The translations under genes were made by a program, and so were the position numbers. Positions 19,811-28,500 of a stretch of DNA of 32,996 bases are shown here, in pieces. Each line of letters starts with the position of its first letter. Within the stretch, counting starts at the first letter, position 1. The notes beneath the pieces are model-generated. The model saw only the letters and a list, made by a program, of their open reading frames with translations, did no database searches and was not told the DNA's origin. The stretch spans positions 1-32,996 of the forward strand of contig CANFHO010000021.1 in assembly GCA_947447005.1 (NCBI GenBank), read 5' to 3'. Source of the stretch: Chitinophagaceae bacterium (GTDB lineage: Bacteria; Bacteroidota; Bacteroidia; Chitinophagales; Chitinophagaceae).

Positions 19811-22800
19811 TTAGAATCCAACGTTGATACCAACTGTATATGTTTTGGTATTAGGAACTGTATTGTGATCCAATCCCCTGTCAAATGCTGAGTTAACAGA
19901 ACTTGAACTTACTTCTGGATCCATACCTGTATACTTCGTGAAAGTCACGATGTTACGTCCTGATACCACCAATTGGAGGCGTTGTACATTCTTCAATTTC
20001 AACAGTTTTGGAAGATCCAATCCGAAAGAAAGGTTCCTGAGGCGCCAGAACGAACCATCTTCGAAGAAGTAGTTCTTGGTACCGTTTGCAGCACCACCTG
20101 CATACATACTGCGGTAGAATGCAGTGTACGCATGTTTCACACCATCAATAACCACTGGAATATCATAATCGGCATGGATACCATCACGATACATCCATTG
20201 TTTTGTTTGGTTGTACACACTTGCACCATTTACCCAATCCCACTGCATGTTTACTGTCAACACTTCTTTGATTCTGAAGTTATTGATAAAGCTCATGTTG
20301 AATTTAGGTGTTGTATTTCCAAGTGCATACTGACCAGGAACAGCAACAGCTTGTTTGGTTGCTTTGCTTACAACCCATCCTCCTGAACGGCCCAAAGGAT
20401 CAGCAACTACTTCATAGTTACCACGTTGATCAAGAGGTATAATATATTGACCAGTAATTGGATTCAATTCATCCAATTTACGCATCATATTGAAACCAAA
20501 GATTTGACCAATTTTGTATCCAGAAGCAAGTTGAATGCCTGTAGAACCAGCTGCAGATACCAAAATAACCGGAGGACCTTTTACATAAGCGATTTGTGAA
20601 GTTTGCTGGTTGAAGTTTGAAGTAAGATCCCAAGAGAATTTCCTGCTATTTACGATATTCAAATTCAATGATGCCTGGATACCATGAGATTCCAAACCAA
20701 AGGAGTTATCCAATTTACCACCTACACCTGTTGAAGGTGCAGCATCCACTGAATAGATGGCGTTGTCTGTTTTCCTCTTCCAGTAAGTGAATGCAACATT
20801 GGCATTGTTCAAAATATTTCCATTGAACAATTTCAAACCAAAGTCAGTACCCGCTTCAAATTCTTTTGAAATCTCCACATTCAAGTTTGGATTCGGGTTG
20901 GTAACGTTGTTTCTGAATACACTGCTTGTACCCATCGCAGCTGTTGCCAATGTAGCAAAACGCTGGAAGGCACCTGGTTGAATACCAGCGGAACCATAAG
21001 CAGCTCTGAATTTCACATCAGAGATTACTTTAGAGATTTTGGAATTATCCCAGAATTTCAACTTAGACAGATTGAAGAATGCATCACCCCTTGGGAAGGT
21101 CTGTGCTTTAGCACCAGATCCGAAGGCAGATGACAAGTCGCTTCTTACACCCACAGCCAAACCTGCGAAGTCGTTCCACTCAAAACGCTGGTTTGCCAAG
21201 AAACCATAGGTGATGAAAGGCTCAACGTAATCAGAGATAACTTTGAATGAAGCAGCTTGTGTGGAGTTCCAAGGTTCATAACCTGGAGCATCGTATGCAT
21301 ATGCACCATAAGACCTATAGTAGCTTTTACGATAGTCGAATGCAGCTGTAGTAGTTGTCTTGATTGGAAGGTTGATATTGAAATCCTTTTGGAAGTCTGT
21401 ACGGAAGTTTCCTGTTCCAATAAAGTTTTGGAATGTAGTTCTTGCTACAATGTTATCAATCTCACCAGAGTTGGTTGCGTTGGTCGGACTAACATAGTTA
21501 CCTGCATACCTACCATTGAAAACAGAATTCTTGTTGTTTCCTTGATCTTCATAACGATACTCAGTGTATGTATTGGTATAGTTCAATGCATACTTTGCAT
21601 CAAATTCAAGATATTTTGGAAGCTTGTAGTTCAAATTAAATGATTGTACTACATCCACCTTGTTGATCTTGGTGCTGGTATATCTGTTGTACCAGAAAGG
21701 ATTTGAACTGTTTACACCAACAGCAGCACCATAGTAGTAACCATAGTTGCCATCGAGGTCTTTCATGGTATAATCAGCAAATGGACGAGAGTTGTTCACC
21801 CAATAAACAATGGTACGACCAGTTTGATCGTTCATGTTGTTGAATGTATGAACCAACTGAGTCAAGCTGGTAAGCTTCAGACCTTTTGCCAATTCAATAC
21901 CCAATTTTTGAGTAAGATTTGAACGCTTTACACCACCGTTTGAAACGAAAGGTGAATTTTGAAGGTTTGAAGAAGCAGAAAGCAAGAAGTCAACTTTGTC
22001 CCTGGAACCAGAGATGGTTACTGAATTGTTCAGCGTAGTTGTGTTCTGGAAGAACTGCTTGTAATGATCATAGTATTTCAAATTCACATTGTAAGGCTTC
22101 TCCTGGTAAGAAGTAAGACCCAGTGAGTTGTACTGAACATCACCATTGTATGTCATGGTTGCTGGATCCAAAAACATAGGAATGTTAGATCCTGTCAATA
22201 CGTTTCCTGCAGCATCTGTGATGAATGCATGGTTTTTTGCTTTAGCAAGACCACCATTGTTCAACAATTCACTGTTTGAACCAGCTGAACTCAACTCAAT
22301 GTTGAATTTACCAGCCTTCGCCTTTTTAGTGAAGAGTTGGATTACTCCATTCGCACCTTGTGCTCCATACAATGAAGCAGCAGCAGCACCTTGGATCACC
22401 TCAACCCTTTCAATGATGTTCACATCAATGGAAGTAAGGCTCGTTGCACGTGCCTCGATACCATCGATCAAAATCATGGGTGAGGTACCACCTTGTACGG
22501 TATTGATACCACGAAGAAGGATGTTCAAAGGGCGACCAGGGTTACCATTTGTACTTGAGATTTGGGCACCTGCTACTTGTCCAACAAGCTGTTGTCCAAC
22601 ATCACCTGTTGGTACTTTCACTTGGTTGGCAATGTTTACAGTTTCAACTGCAATACCCAACTTTCTTTTGCTGGTTGCAGCACCCACACCCGTTACTACA
22701 ACTTCAGAAAGAAGCTTGTCTTCAGTAACAAGTGATACATTGATTGATTTTTGACTGCCAATGGTTACAGCCTTGGATGAATAACCAACAGAACTGAAGC

Positions 22801-23008
22801 TGATGGTTGTAGATCCTGCTGGAACCTGGATGGAATAAGCACCATCCCCGTCTGTTAATTTTGTTTGGCCACCTACAGAAACAGAAACGCCTGAAATTGG
22901 CAATCCTTTTTCGTCGGTCACCTTACCGGATACTGTCCTATTGTTTTGTGCTTGAGCTTGACAAAACAATAGCATGATGCCCGCAAGCAGGCAAATTAGT
23001 CTTCTCAT
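19811..23008 (-). CDS. SusC/RagA family TonB-linked outer membrane protein
   Basis: Signal peptide, CarboxypepD_reg-like domain (VSGKVTDEKGLPISGVSVSVGG), plug (VVVTGVGAATSKRKLGIAVETV...ILLRGINTVQGGTSPMILIDG), C-terminal beta-barrel TYTVGINVGF. Confidence 0.96.
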   Translation of the reverse strand: MRRLICLLAGIMLLFCQAQAQNNRTVSGKVTDEKGLPISGVSVSVGGQTKLTDGDGAYSIQVPAGSTTISFSSVGYSSKAVTIGSQKSINVSLVTEDKLLSEVVVTGVGAATSKRKLGIAVETVNIANQVKVPTGDVGQQLVGQVAGAQISSTNGNPGRPLNILLRGINTVQGGTSPMILIDGIEARATSLTSIDVNIIERVEVIQGAAAASLYGAQGANGVIQLFTKKAKAGKFNIELSSAGSNSELLNNGGLAKAKNHAFITDAAGNVLTGSNIPMFLDPATMTYNGDVQYNSLGLTSYQEKPYNVNLKYYDHYKQFFQNTTTLNNSVTISGSRDKVDFLLSASSNLQNSPFVSNGGVKRSNLTQKLGIELAKGLKLTSLTQLVHTFNNMNDQTGRTIVYWVNNSRPFADYTMKDLDGNYGYYYGAAVGVNSSNPFWYNRYTSTKINKVDVVQSFNLNYKLPKYLEFDAKYALNYTNTYTEYRYEDQGNNKNSVFNGRYAGNYVSPTNATNSGEIDNIVARTTFQNFIGTGNFRTDFQKDFNINLPIKTTTTAAFDYRKSYYRSYGAYAYDAPGYEPWNSTQAASFKVISDYVEPFITYGFLANQRFEWNDFAGLAVGVRSDLSSAFGSGAKAQTFPRGDAFFNLSKLKFWDNSKISKVISDVKFRAAYGSAGIQPGAFQRFATLATAAMGTSSVFRNNVTNPNPNLNVEISKEFEAGTDFGLKLFNGNILNNANVAFTYWKRKTDNAIYSVDAAPSTGVGGKLDNSFGLESHGIQASLNLNIVNSRKFSWDLTSNFNQQTSQIAYVKGPPVILVSAAGSTGIQLASGYKIGQIFGFNMMRKLDELNPITGQYIIPLDQRGNYEVVADPLGRSGGWVVSKATKQAVAVPGQYALGNTTPKFNMSFINNFRIKEVLTVNMQWDWVNGASVYNQTKQWMYRDGIHADYDIPVVIDGVKHAYTAFYRSMYAGGAANGTKNYFFEDGSFWRLRNLSFGLDLPKLLKLKNVQRLQLVVSGRNIVTFTKYTGMDPEVSSSSVNSAFDRGLDHNTVPNTKTYTVGINVGF

Positions 23009-23224
23009 GTTATTTCGTTTTGGTGATAACTGTCGCTAAATTAACCCGAAATAGGCTTTTTCCCAAACTCTGTTTAACCTTAAAATCGCTGAAAATCTTG
23101 CTAGTGGCGGATTGCAGACACTAAAGCCTTTGTAAGATGTTGATAATCAAATAGATGATGAGGAGTTTCCGAAAAAAGAAAATTCTGTGCCTGTATTTAT
23201 ATTATTAAAAATAATAATATGTAA

Positions 23225-26200
23225 TCACCTAATAATGGTGATGTAACCCGCCATTTTTGGTTTCCCATTTCTGGTGTCAATCACATAATAATAAGTACCA
23301 GCAGGCAGCGGATTTCCATTGATTGTACCATCCCATGGTTGAGGATAGCCAATGGATCGAAGAATCAATTGTCCTGTTGTTGTATAGATTTCTAAAATAC
23401 CATTTGGATATTGGTCCAGATATTTTATTTCCCACACATCGTTGTACCCATCTCCATTGGGCGTAAAAGTATTGGAAGGTTTTGGCATGGTAACTGAACG
23501 GATTAAGATGGTATCCCTGCTGATGCAATTACCTCTTCCTGTTACAGTAAGATGATATTCCATATCTATTTGCGGTTTTACAACATAGGGTTGCAAAATA
23601 GTTGAGTTACTCAGATACAATGATGTGTCCCATCTAAATGCCACCATTGTTCCTGTAGCAGTAGACTGAATTTTCTTCTGTCCATCATTCAATACATCCA
23701 GATCCGGTCCTGCTGAGATTTTTGGATAATCATATACCATGATCGTTTTTGAAATGGTGTCTGTATAACAACTTGTACTGGCTTGCGCATAGAAGCGGAT
23801 GTTTTTGGCGCCAGATGAGTTATATACATGAATTGGATTTGAAGAAATGGAAGTTGATCCATCTCCGAAGTCCCAAAACCAACCTTGTATTGTTCCATTG
23901 GCAGTTATGCTTTTATCCATAAAACCAACTGCGGTTCCCAAACACAATGAATCTGAGCTCAACAAAGATGCTTTTGGTTGTGCATACACGGAAGTCAATT
24001 TCTGTGTCAAAGAGTCCTTGCAACCATCTATACTGGTGGCAATCAATTTGACATCATATGCCCCCAATTGCAAATAATTGTGCTGTCCGTTTTTTGAAAC
24101 AGAAGGATTGAGATCATTTTTGTCGCCGAAATTCCACAGATATGTCAACAATCCGCCAGTGCCATCTGACATGCTGGTGTTATTGATGAACAATGCTTTT
24201 CCTGCTGGCAAACATACTGTTGGTATACTGAATGATGGGATGGGTAAAGGATGTATGACAAGAGGTTGTATGAAAGGGGCACTCATACAACCACTGTCTG
24301 TTTCTGCAATCAGTGTTGGATTGAAATTGCCAGCATTCATGTAAATATGATGTGCAGTATCTTGTTTGTAAAGCAGTTGGGTATTGCCATCGCCAAAAGC
24401 CCAGTGAAATTTGCTGATAACACCATTTCTCGTTGTTGATTTATTGGCCAGATCAATCATGTTGTCTTCACAGTGCAAGGCAGACATGCTGAAATCTGAC
24501 ACTGGTTTATCCCAAACCATGATATCTCTGTTTGACGAATCCTTGCATCCAGTTGTTGTGGCCGTATAGAGATATTTGATGGTATGTGTTCCAATGCCAG
24601 CTGCTGCCGGGTCGAAAATTCCATTGGCATTTATGCCCACTCCTGAAAAAACATAATTGCCCGGCACCAACATATCTGTTCCGGCTTGCGTAATTTGTCT
24701 GGGTATTGCATCCAAACAAATGCCAGGGATGTATTGAAATTGAATGGCCGGACTTGCATTTAAAACAATGGTTTGTGTAATGGATTTGCTGCACGACAAG
24801 GCATTGCCTGAATAGGCTACTAATTTTACGATTCGGTTTGAAGTAGATGGTGAAGAGAATGATGAATATCTAAAAGCATAGGTTTTCCCAATGAATGGGT
24901 TTTCATCAATTGTTTTCAAACTCAGATTATTTTGATCCCAGAATATTTCCAATCTTGTTACTACACCAAAATCAACAGTAGAAAAATTTTGTACTCTGAC
25001 ACTGTCATTGCTGCAAAAAGATTGTGATGGTGTGATACTCAGCACTGGTACTGGATTTGCCCCATTGACTGTAAAGTCAGATGTGATCTTTTTGGAGCAA
25101 CCTTTTGATGTTACTGTCAGCGACACTTTATAGATTCCAGATGCATAATATCTTGGTGATGGATTTTTTTCTGTCAATGCAGAAGGCAAATATGTTGGGG
25201 CTGGGGAAACAGGAGATGGTCCATCGTTGAAATTCCATGCATACGTAAAATTGGTAGATCCATCTGCAGATTTGGAAGTATCAGTGAAGACGGCACTTGC
25301 ATCATTCAAACATACTTCGGGCATGATAAAACCTGGATCCGGAATTGGGTCTATGATAAGTGAAGGTGAAAGTAAAAATGTATCGCTTCTGCAACCTGCA
25401 TATGATTCTACAAATAAGGATGCTCGTTTAGTACCAAATAAAAGGTAACGTGCGGTTTGATTTGAATTGACAGACATGATTCGTTGGCCATTGCCATCAT
25501 CCAGATTCCAAAACCATTTTGTGATTTTCCCAGAGACATTTGTAGATACGTCTGTAAATATGATATCCTGGTTGACACATTTGATGTTAGGTATGGAAAA
25601 ACCTGCAACTGGTTTGGATGAAATGCTGATTGTCTTAATGCTGTCTTCTGAAAAACAACCCAGGCTGGAAACAATTTTCAATCCAATTCGATAATCATTG
25701 GGCAGGGAATATCTAACAGGAGATAGTTTTCCTTTTGTGGTGTCAATTATTCTTCCATCTCCCAAGTTCCAAATCCATCTTACAGCTGCTGTTGTATCCG
25801 TTGAAATGTAGACGGAGTCGCTGATACAACCGGTTTGTTTTGTTTGAAAATCAGCAATGGGTTTTTGGCAGGACAAGTGAATCGTTTTGGTGGCAAGTCC
25901 ACAACTGTTGCTTTGTGTGGTAATGACATACGAACCAGTATCCGTAGTTTTGAATTTACTGATATTCAACAATGATCCATTGGAAGAAAATCCATTCGGT
26001 CCTGTCCATGTAAATGCATTTGCTTCTGTGTTGATTACATTGATATTTACATCTGTATTGAAACAGATGATTTTATCATTGTTGTAGATGGATGAATTGT
26101 TGGTAAGATCATTCAGGTCGATTTGATTTGAACCAAAATTGGAGAAGTAACCAAATCTTGCTGTAGTGGCTTGTCCCCCTTGAATGATACCCGTATGAAA

Positions 26201-27448
26201 TTTACCCAAGTCATTTTCTATTAAAATGGTTTGTCCCCCTGCTGCCACTGCAAGTGGAATGGGTATTCGTGCATACATCCATGTGCCATTGCTTCCTGTT
26301 ACTGGCTGAAATTGTGTTGGATCTACCAAAGTATTGCTACCATTGAGTTTGAAGTTTCCGATGATGGCAACAGGTGCAAGTAAGTTGAGGAAAAAAGATT
26401 CATTGGATGCTGCCCTGGTAACATTCACTGCATTGGATCCTGTGCATTTGATGGATGGAATCACTGCGCCACCTACTTCACAACCAAAGCCTGATAATTG
26501 ATACAGATGTGATGGATTTGATGTTTGAATAAATACAGAAATATCAGATAAGGTTCCGCGATAATATTCACCTGCATTCAGTGTTGCAACTGAACTTCCA
26601 TTGACCGAAACAGTCGTGCCGTTTTCAATTGCAAATACATAATAGTTATCAGGGGAATTCAAATAGCCCTTGATCACGATAAATTCTTGACCTGCAATTT
26701 CATCTGGAATGAGTTGGTCCCCTTCTGCATCTTTGCAATTTTCACCAGGAACACTTACCGAATCATCTTTTGTGCTGATGGCAATCGGTTTGTCGGATGT
26801 GACTATCGAACCGCCAATACGCTCGTTTGCGTTGTTGGTCATGGCACTTAATACATAGGTTTCCCCTTTGTTGAGTGAGATGTTAAACGGAATTCCTGCA
26901 GCATGTCCCACCAAATTATATTTTGGATTTATGGAGATGTTGGTATTGTCTTCAGTGGCAACAATGATAAAGTCGCAGGTATAATTCGGTAATCCCCAGT
27001 TCGTATATGCCATTTGAAATGGCAGGGTAAATTTCTTTCCCAGGGCGTTGTTCCCTTTCAGTGCATACATGTCGCCATTGTTTGTACTGGCAATATCATA
27101 GTAGCATGAAATGGCGTTGGTGGCTGTAACGTGTAAACCCTTTCTCAATGTGGTATTGGGTATGCCATTTTCAATCAGATCGATGTATGATGTAAGGTCG
27201 ACTGATGTGGATGTATTTGCATTGACATTGACTGTAATGGGAGTGAATGCAGGGTTGGCGGGTATAGAAATGGTAACGGTAGAGGCTGTTTTAAAAGCTG
27301 CGATTCTCAGGAAGATTGGTCTGTCGTTATGAAGTTGTTGCAGGTCTGGTGCTGCGAACCAAAAATTTGTACTGATCTGGGAGTATCCAAGATGAGATAT
27401 GGCGGTAAGGAAGAGTGTGAATATGGACAGCTTTAACTTCAGTTTCAT
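23225..27448 (-). CDS. Giant secreted protein, paralog of 11210-15463: IgGFc-binding-like N-terminus, PKD repeats, T9SS type-B C-terminal domain
   Basis: Listed ORF starts at 27493; likely start MKLKLKLSIFTLFLTAISHLGYSQ at 27448. STNFWFAAPDLQ...DRPIFLRIAA and NTFTPNGDGYNDVWEIKYLDQYPNGILEIYTTTGQLIL...AGYITIIR. Confidence 0.87.
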   Translation of the reverse strand: MKLKLKLSIFTLFLTAISHLGYSQISTNFWFAAPDLQQLHNDRPIFLRIAAFKTASTVTISIPANPAFTPITVNVNANTSTSVDLTSYIDLIENGIPNTTLRKGLHVTATNAISCYYDIASTNNGDMYALKGNNALGKKFTLPFQMAYTNWGLPNYTCDFIIVATEDNTNISINPKYNLVGHAAGIPFNISLNKGETYVLSAMTNNANERIGGSIVTSDKPIAISTKDDSVSVPGENCKDAEGDQLIPDEIAGQEFIVIKGYLNSPDNYYVFAIENGTTVSVNGSSVATLNAGEYYRGTLSDISVFIQTSNPSHLYQLSGFGCEVGGAVIPSIKCTGSNAVNVTRAASNESFFLNLLAPVAIIGNFKLNGSNTLVDPTQFQPVTGSNGTWMYARIPIPLAVAAGGQTILIENDLGKFHTGIIQGGQATTARFGYFSNFGSNQIDLNDLTNNSSIYNNDKIICFNTDVNINVINTEANAFTWTGPNGFSSNGSLLNISKFKTTDTGSYVITTQSNSCGLATKTIHLSCQKPIADFQTKQTGCISDSVYISTDTTAAVRWIWNLGDGRIIDTTKGKLSPVRYSLPNDYRIGLKIVSSLGCFSEDSIKTISISSKPVAGFSIPNIKCVNQDIIFTDVSTNVSGKITKWFWNLDDGNGQRIMSVNSNQTARYLLFGTKRASLFVESYAGCRSDTFLLSPSLIIDPIPDPGFIMPEVCLNDASAVFTDTSKSADGSTNFTYAWNFNDGPSPVSPAPTYLPSALTEKNPSPRYYASGIYKVSLTVTSKGCSKKITSDFTVNGANPVPVLSITPSQSFCSNDSVRVQNFSTVDFGVVTRLEIFWDQNNLSLKTIDENPFIGKTYAFRYSSFSSPSTSNRIVKLVAYSGNALSCSKSITQTIVLNASPAIQFQYIPGICLDAIPRQITQAGTDMLVPGNYVFSGVGINANGIFDPAAAGIGTHTIKYLYTATTTGCKDSSNRDIMVWDKPVSDFSMSALHCEDNMIDLANKSTTRNGVISKFHWAFGDGNTQLLYKQDTAHHIYMNAGNFNPTLIAETDSGCMSAPFIQPLVIHPLPIPSFSIPTVCLPAGKALFINNTSMSDGTGGLLTYLWNFGDKNDLNPSVSKNGQHNYLQLGAYDVKLIATSIDGCKDSLTQKLTSVYAQPKASLLSSDSLCLGTAVGFMDKSITANGTIQGWFWDFGDGSTSISSNPIHVYNSSGAKNIRFYAQASTSCYTDTISKTIMVYDYPKISAGPDLDVLNDGQKKIQSTATGTMVAFRWDTSLYLSNSTILQPYVVKPQIDMEYHLTVTGRGNCISRDTILIRSVTMPKPSNTFTPNGDGYNDVWEIKYLDQYPNGILEIYTTTGQLILRSIGYPQPWDGTINGNPLPAGTYYYVIDTRNGKPKMAGYITIIR

Positions 27449-27513
27449 TGCGCTCAGAACGATACAATTTGTTATGCATCTTTTGCAGGCCATAAATTTA
27501 GCTCAATCTTATC

Positions 27514-27521
27514 TACTTTTG
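27514..27521 (+). promoter_or_regulatory. Possible Bacteroidota -7 element (TAnnTTTG) for rluF
   Basis: TACTTTTG 17 bp upstream of the ATG at 27538; no well-spaced -33 TTG seen. Confidence 0.3.
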
Positions 27522-27537
27522 TGCAACATTTTTAGTC

Positions 27538-28263
27538 ATGAAGCAACAGAGGGAGGAAGGTATTCAAATCAACAAGTACATCAGCAATTCAGGCTTTTGT
27601 TCACGAAGGGAAGCAGATAAGCTGGTTGAACAGGCGCGTGTTACCATCAATGAAGAGCTTGTGATTTTAAGTGCCAGGGTCTTTCCGGGAGATGTGGTGG
27701 CAATCGATGGAGAAAAAATCAAAAGCAAACAACGACCCATTTATATGGCTTTGAACAAGCCTGTGGGAATCACATCCACGACTGATTTATCTGATCGCAC
27801 CAACATCATCAGCTTTATAAATCATCCGAAAAGGATATTCCCGGTTGGCAGGCTGGACAAGGATTCTGAAGGATTGATCTTATTGACCAATGATGGTGAT
27901 ATTGTAAATAAAATTTTGCGTGCGGGGAACAACAATGAGAAAGAGTATGTAGTATCTGTGGATAAGGAACTTACTTCTGAAGTGATCCGACAAATGGCTG
28001 CAGGGGTGAAAATTTTAGGTGAACGAACAAAGCCTTGTTATATAAAACAGGAGGGTTCAAGAAAATTCAGGATCATTTTGAAGCAGGGCTTGAACAGGCA
28101 AATCAGAAGGATGTGTGCTGAGTTCGACTATAAAGTGAAAACATTGAAACGTATCAGGATCATGCATATTGTATTGGGAACACTTCCCACAGGCAAATGG
28201 CGTTATCTCACACCTGCAGAAATCGATAAACTGGAAGAACAGCTTTCAAATGCAAAAGGCTAG
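27538..28263 (+). CDS. rluF: 23S rRNA pseudouridine synthase RluF-type (S4 domain + RsuA/RluF catalytic domain)
   Basis: S4 domain INKYISNSGFCSRREADKLVEQARVTIN; PVGRLDKDSEGLILLTNDGD catalytic motif; QGLNRQIRRMCAEFDYKVKTLKRIRIMHI. Confidence 0.9.
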   Translation: MKQQREEGIQINKYISNSGFCSRREADKLVEQARVTINEELVILSARVFPGDVVAIDGEKIKSKQRPIYMALNKPVGITSTTDLSDRTNIISFINHPKRIFPVGRLDKDSEGLILLTNDGDIVNKILRAGNNNEKEYVVSVDKELTSEVIRQMAAGVKILGERTKPCYIKQEGSRKFRIILKQGLNRQIRRMCAEFDYKVKTLKRIRIMHIVLGTLPTGKWRYLTPAEIDKLEEQLSNAKG

Positions 28264-28323
28264 TGCCTAAAGCACCCTAAAGGGGTCTTTTTTCTTCAAT
28301 TTTAAGTACAAATGGGTATAGTA

Positions 28324-28351
28324 TGTAAAAGCATTAAAAGATACTTTTACA
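28324..28351. repeat. Inverted repeat TGTAAAAG-N12-CTTTTACA upstream of the kinase gene
   Basis: Perfect 8-bp arms at 28324-28331 and 28344-28351 in the 237-bp gap between rluF and the kinase. Confidence 0.7.
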
Positions 28352-28500
28352 AGTGGCCCCATCATGCCAATTCAGGAATACATTTTGTATAAGAAATGAA
28401 TTCGACACTTTTAGTTGATGTCAGATTCCTGTTCTTGGGAAAGATGGGCTAACAATGATCTTCAAGGATCAAATAACCAAAACTAAACAAGCTCACACGC

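Noticed and set aside
22146-22754. 202-aa + strand ORF opposite susC
   Set aside because: Antisense to a well-supported SusC plug region; composition fits a shadow ORF.
23199-23220. ATATTATT-N6-AATAATAT repeat after the second giant gene
   Set aside because: Entirely A/T and thermodynamically weak; cannot be separated from local AT richness.
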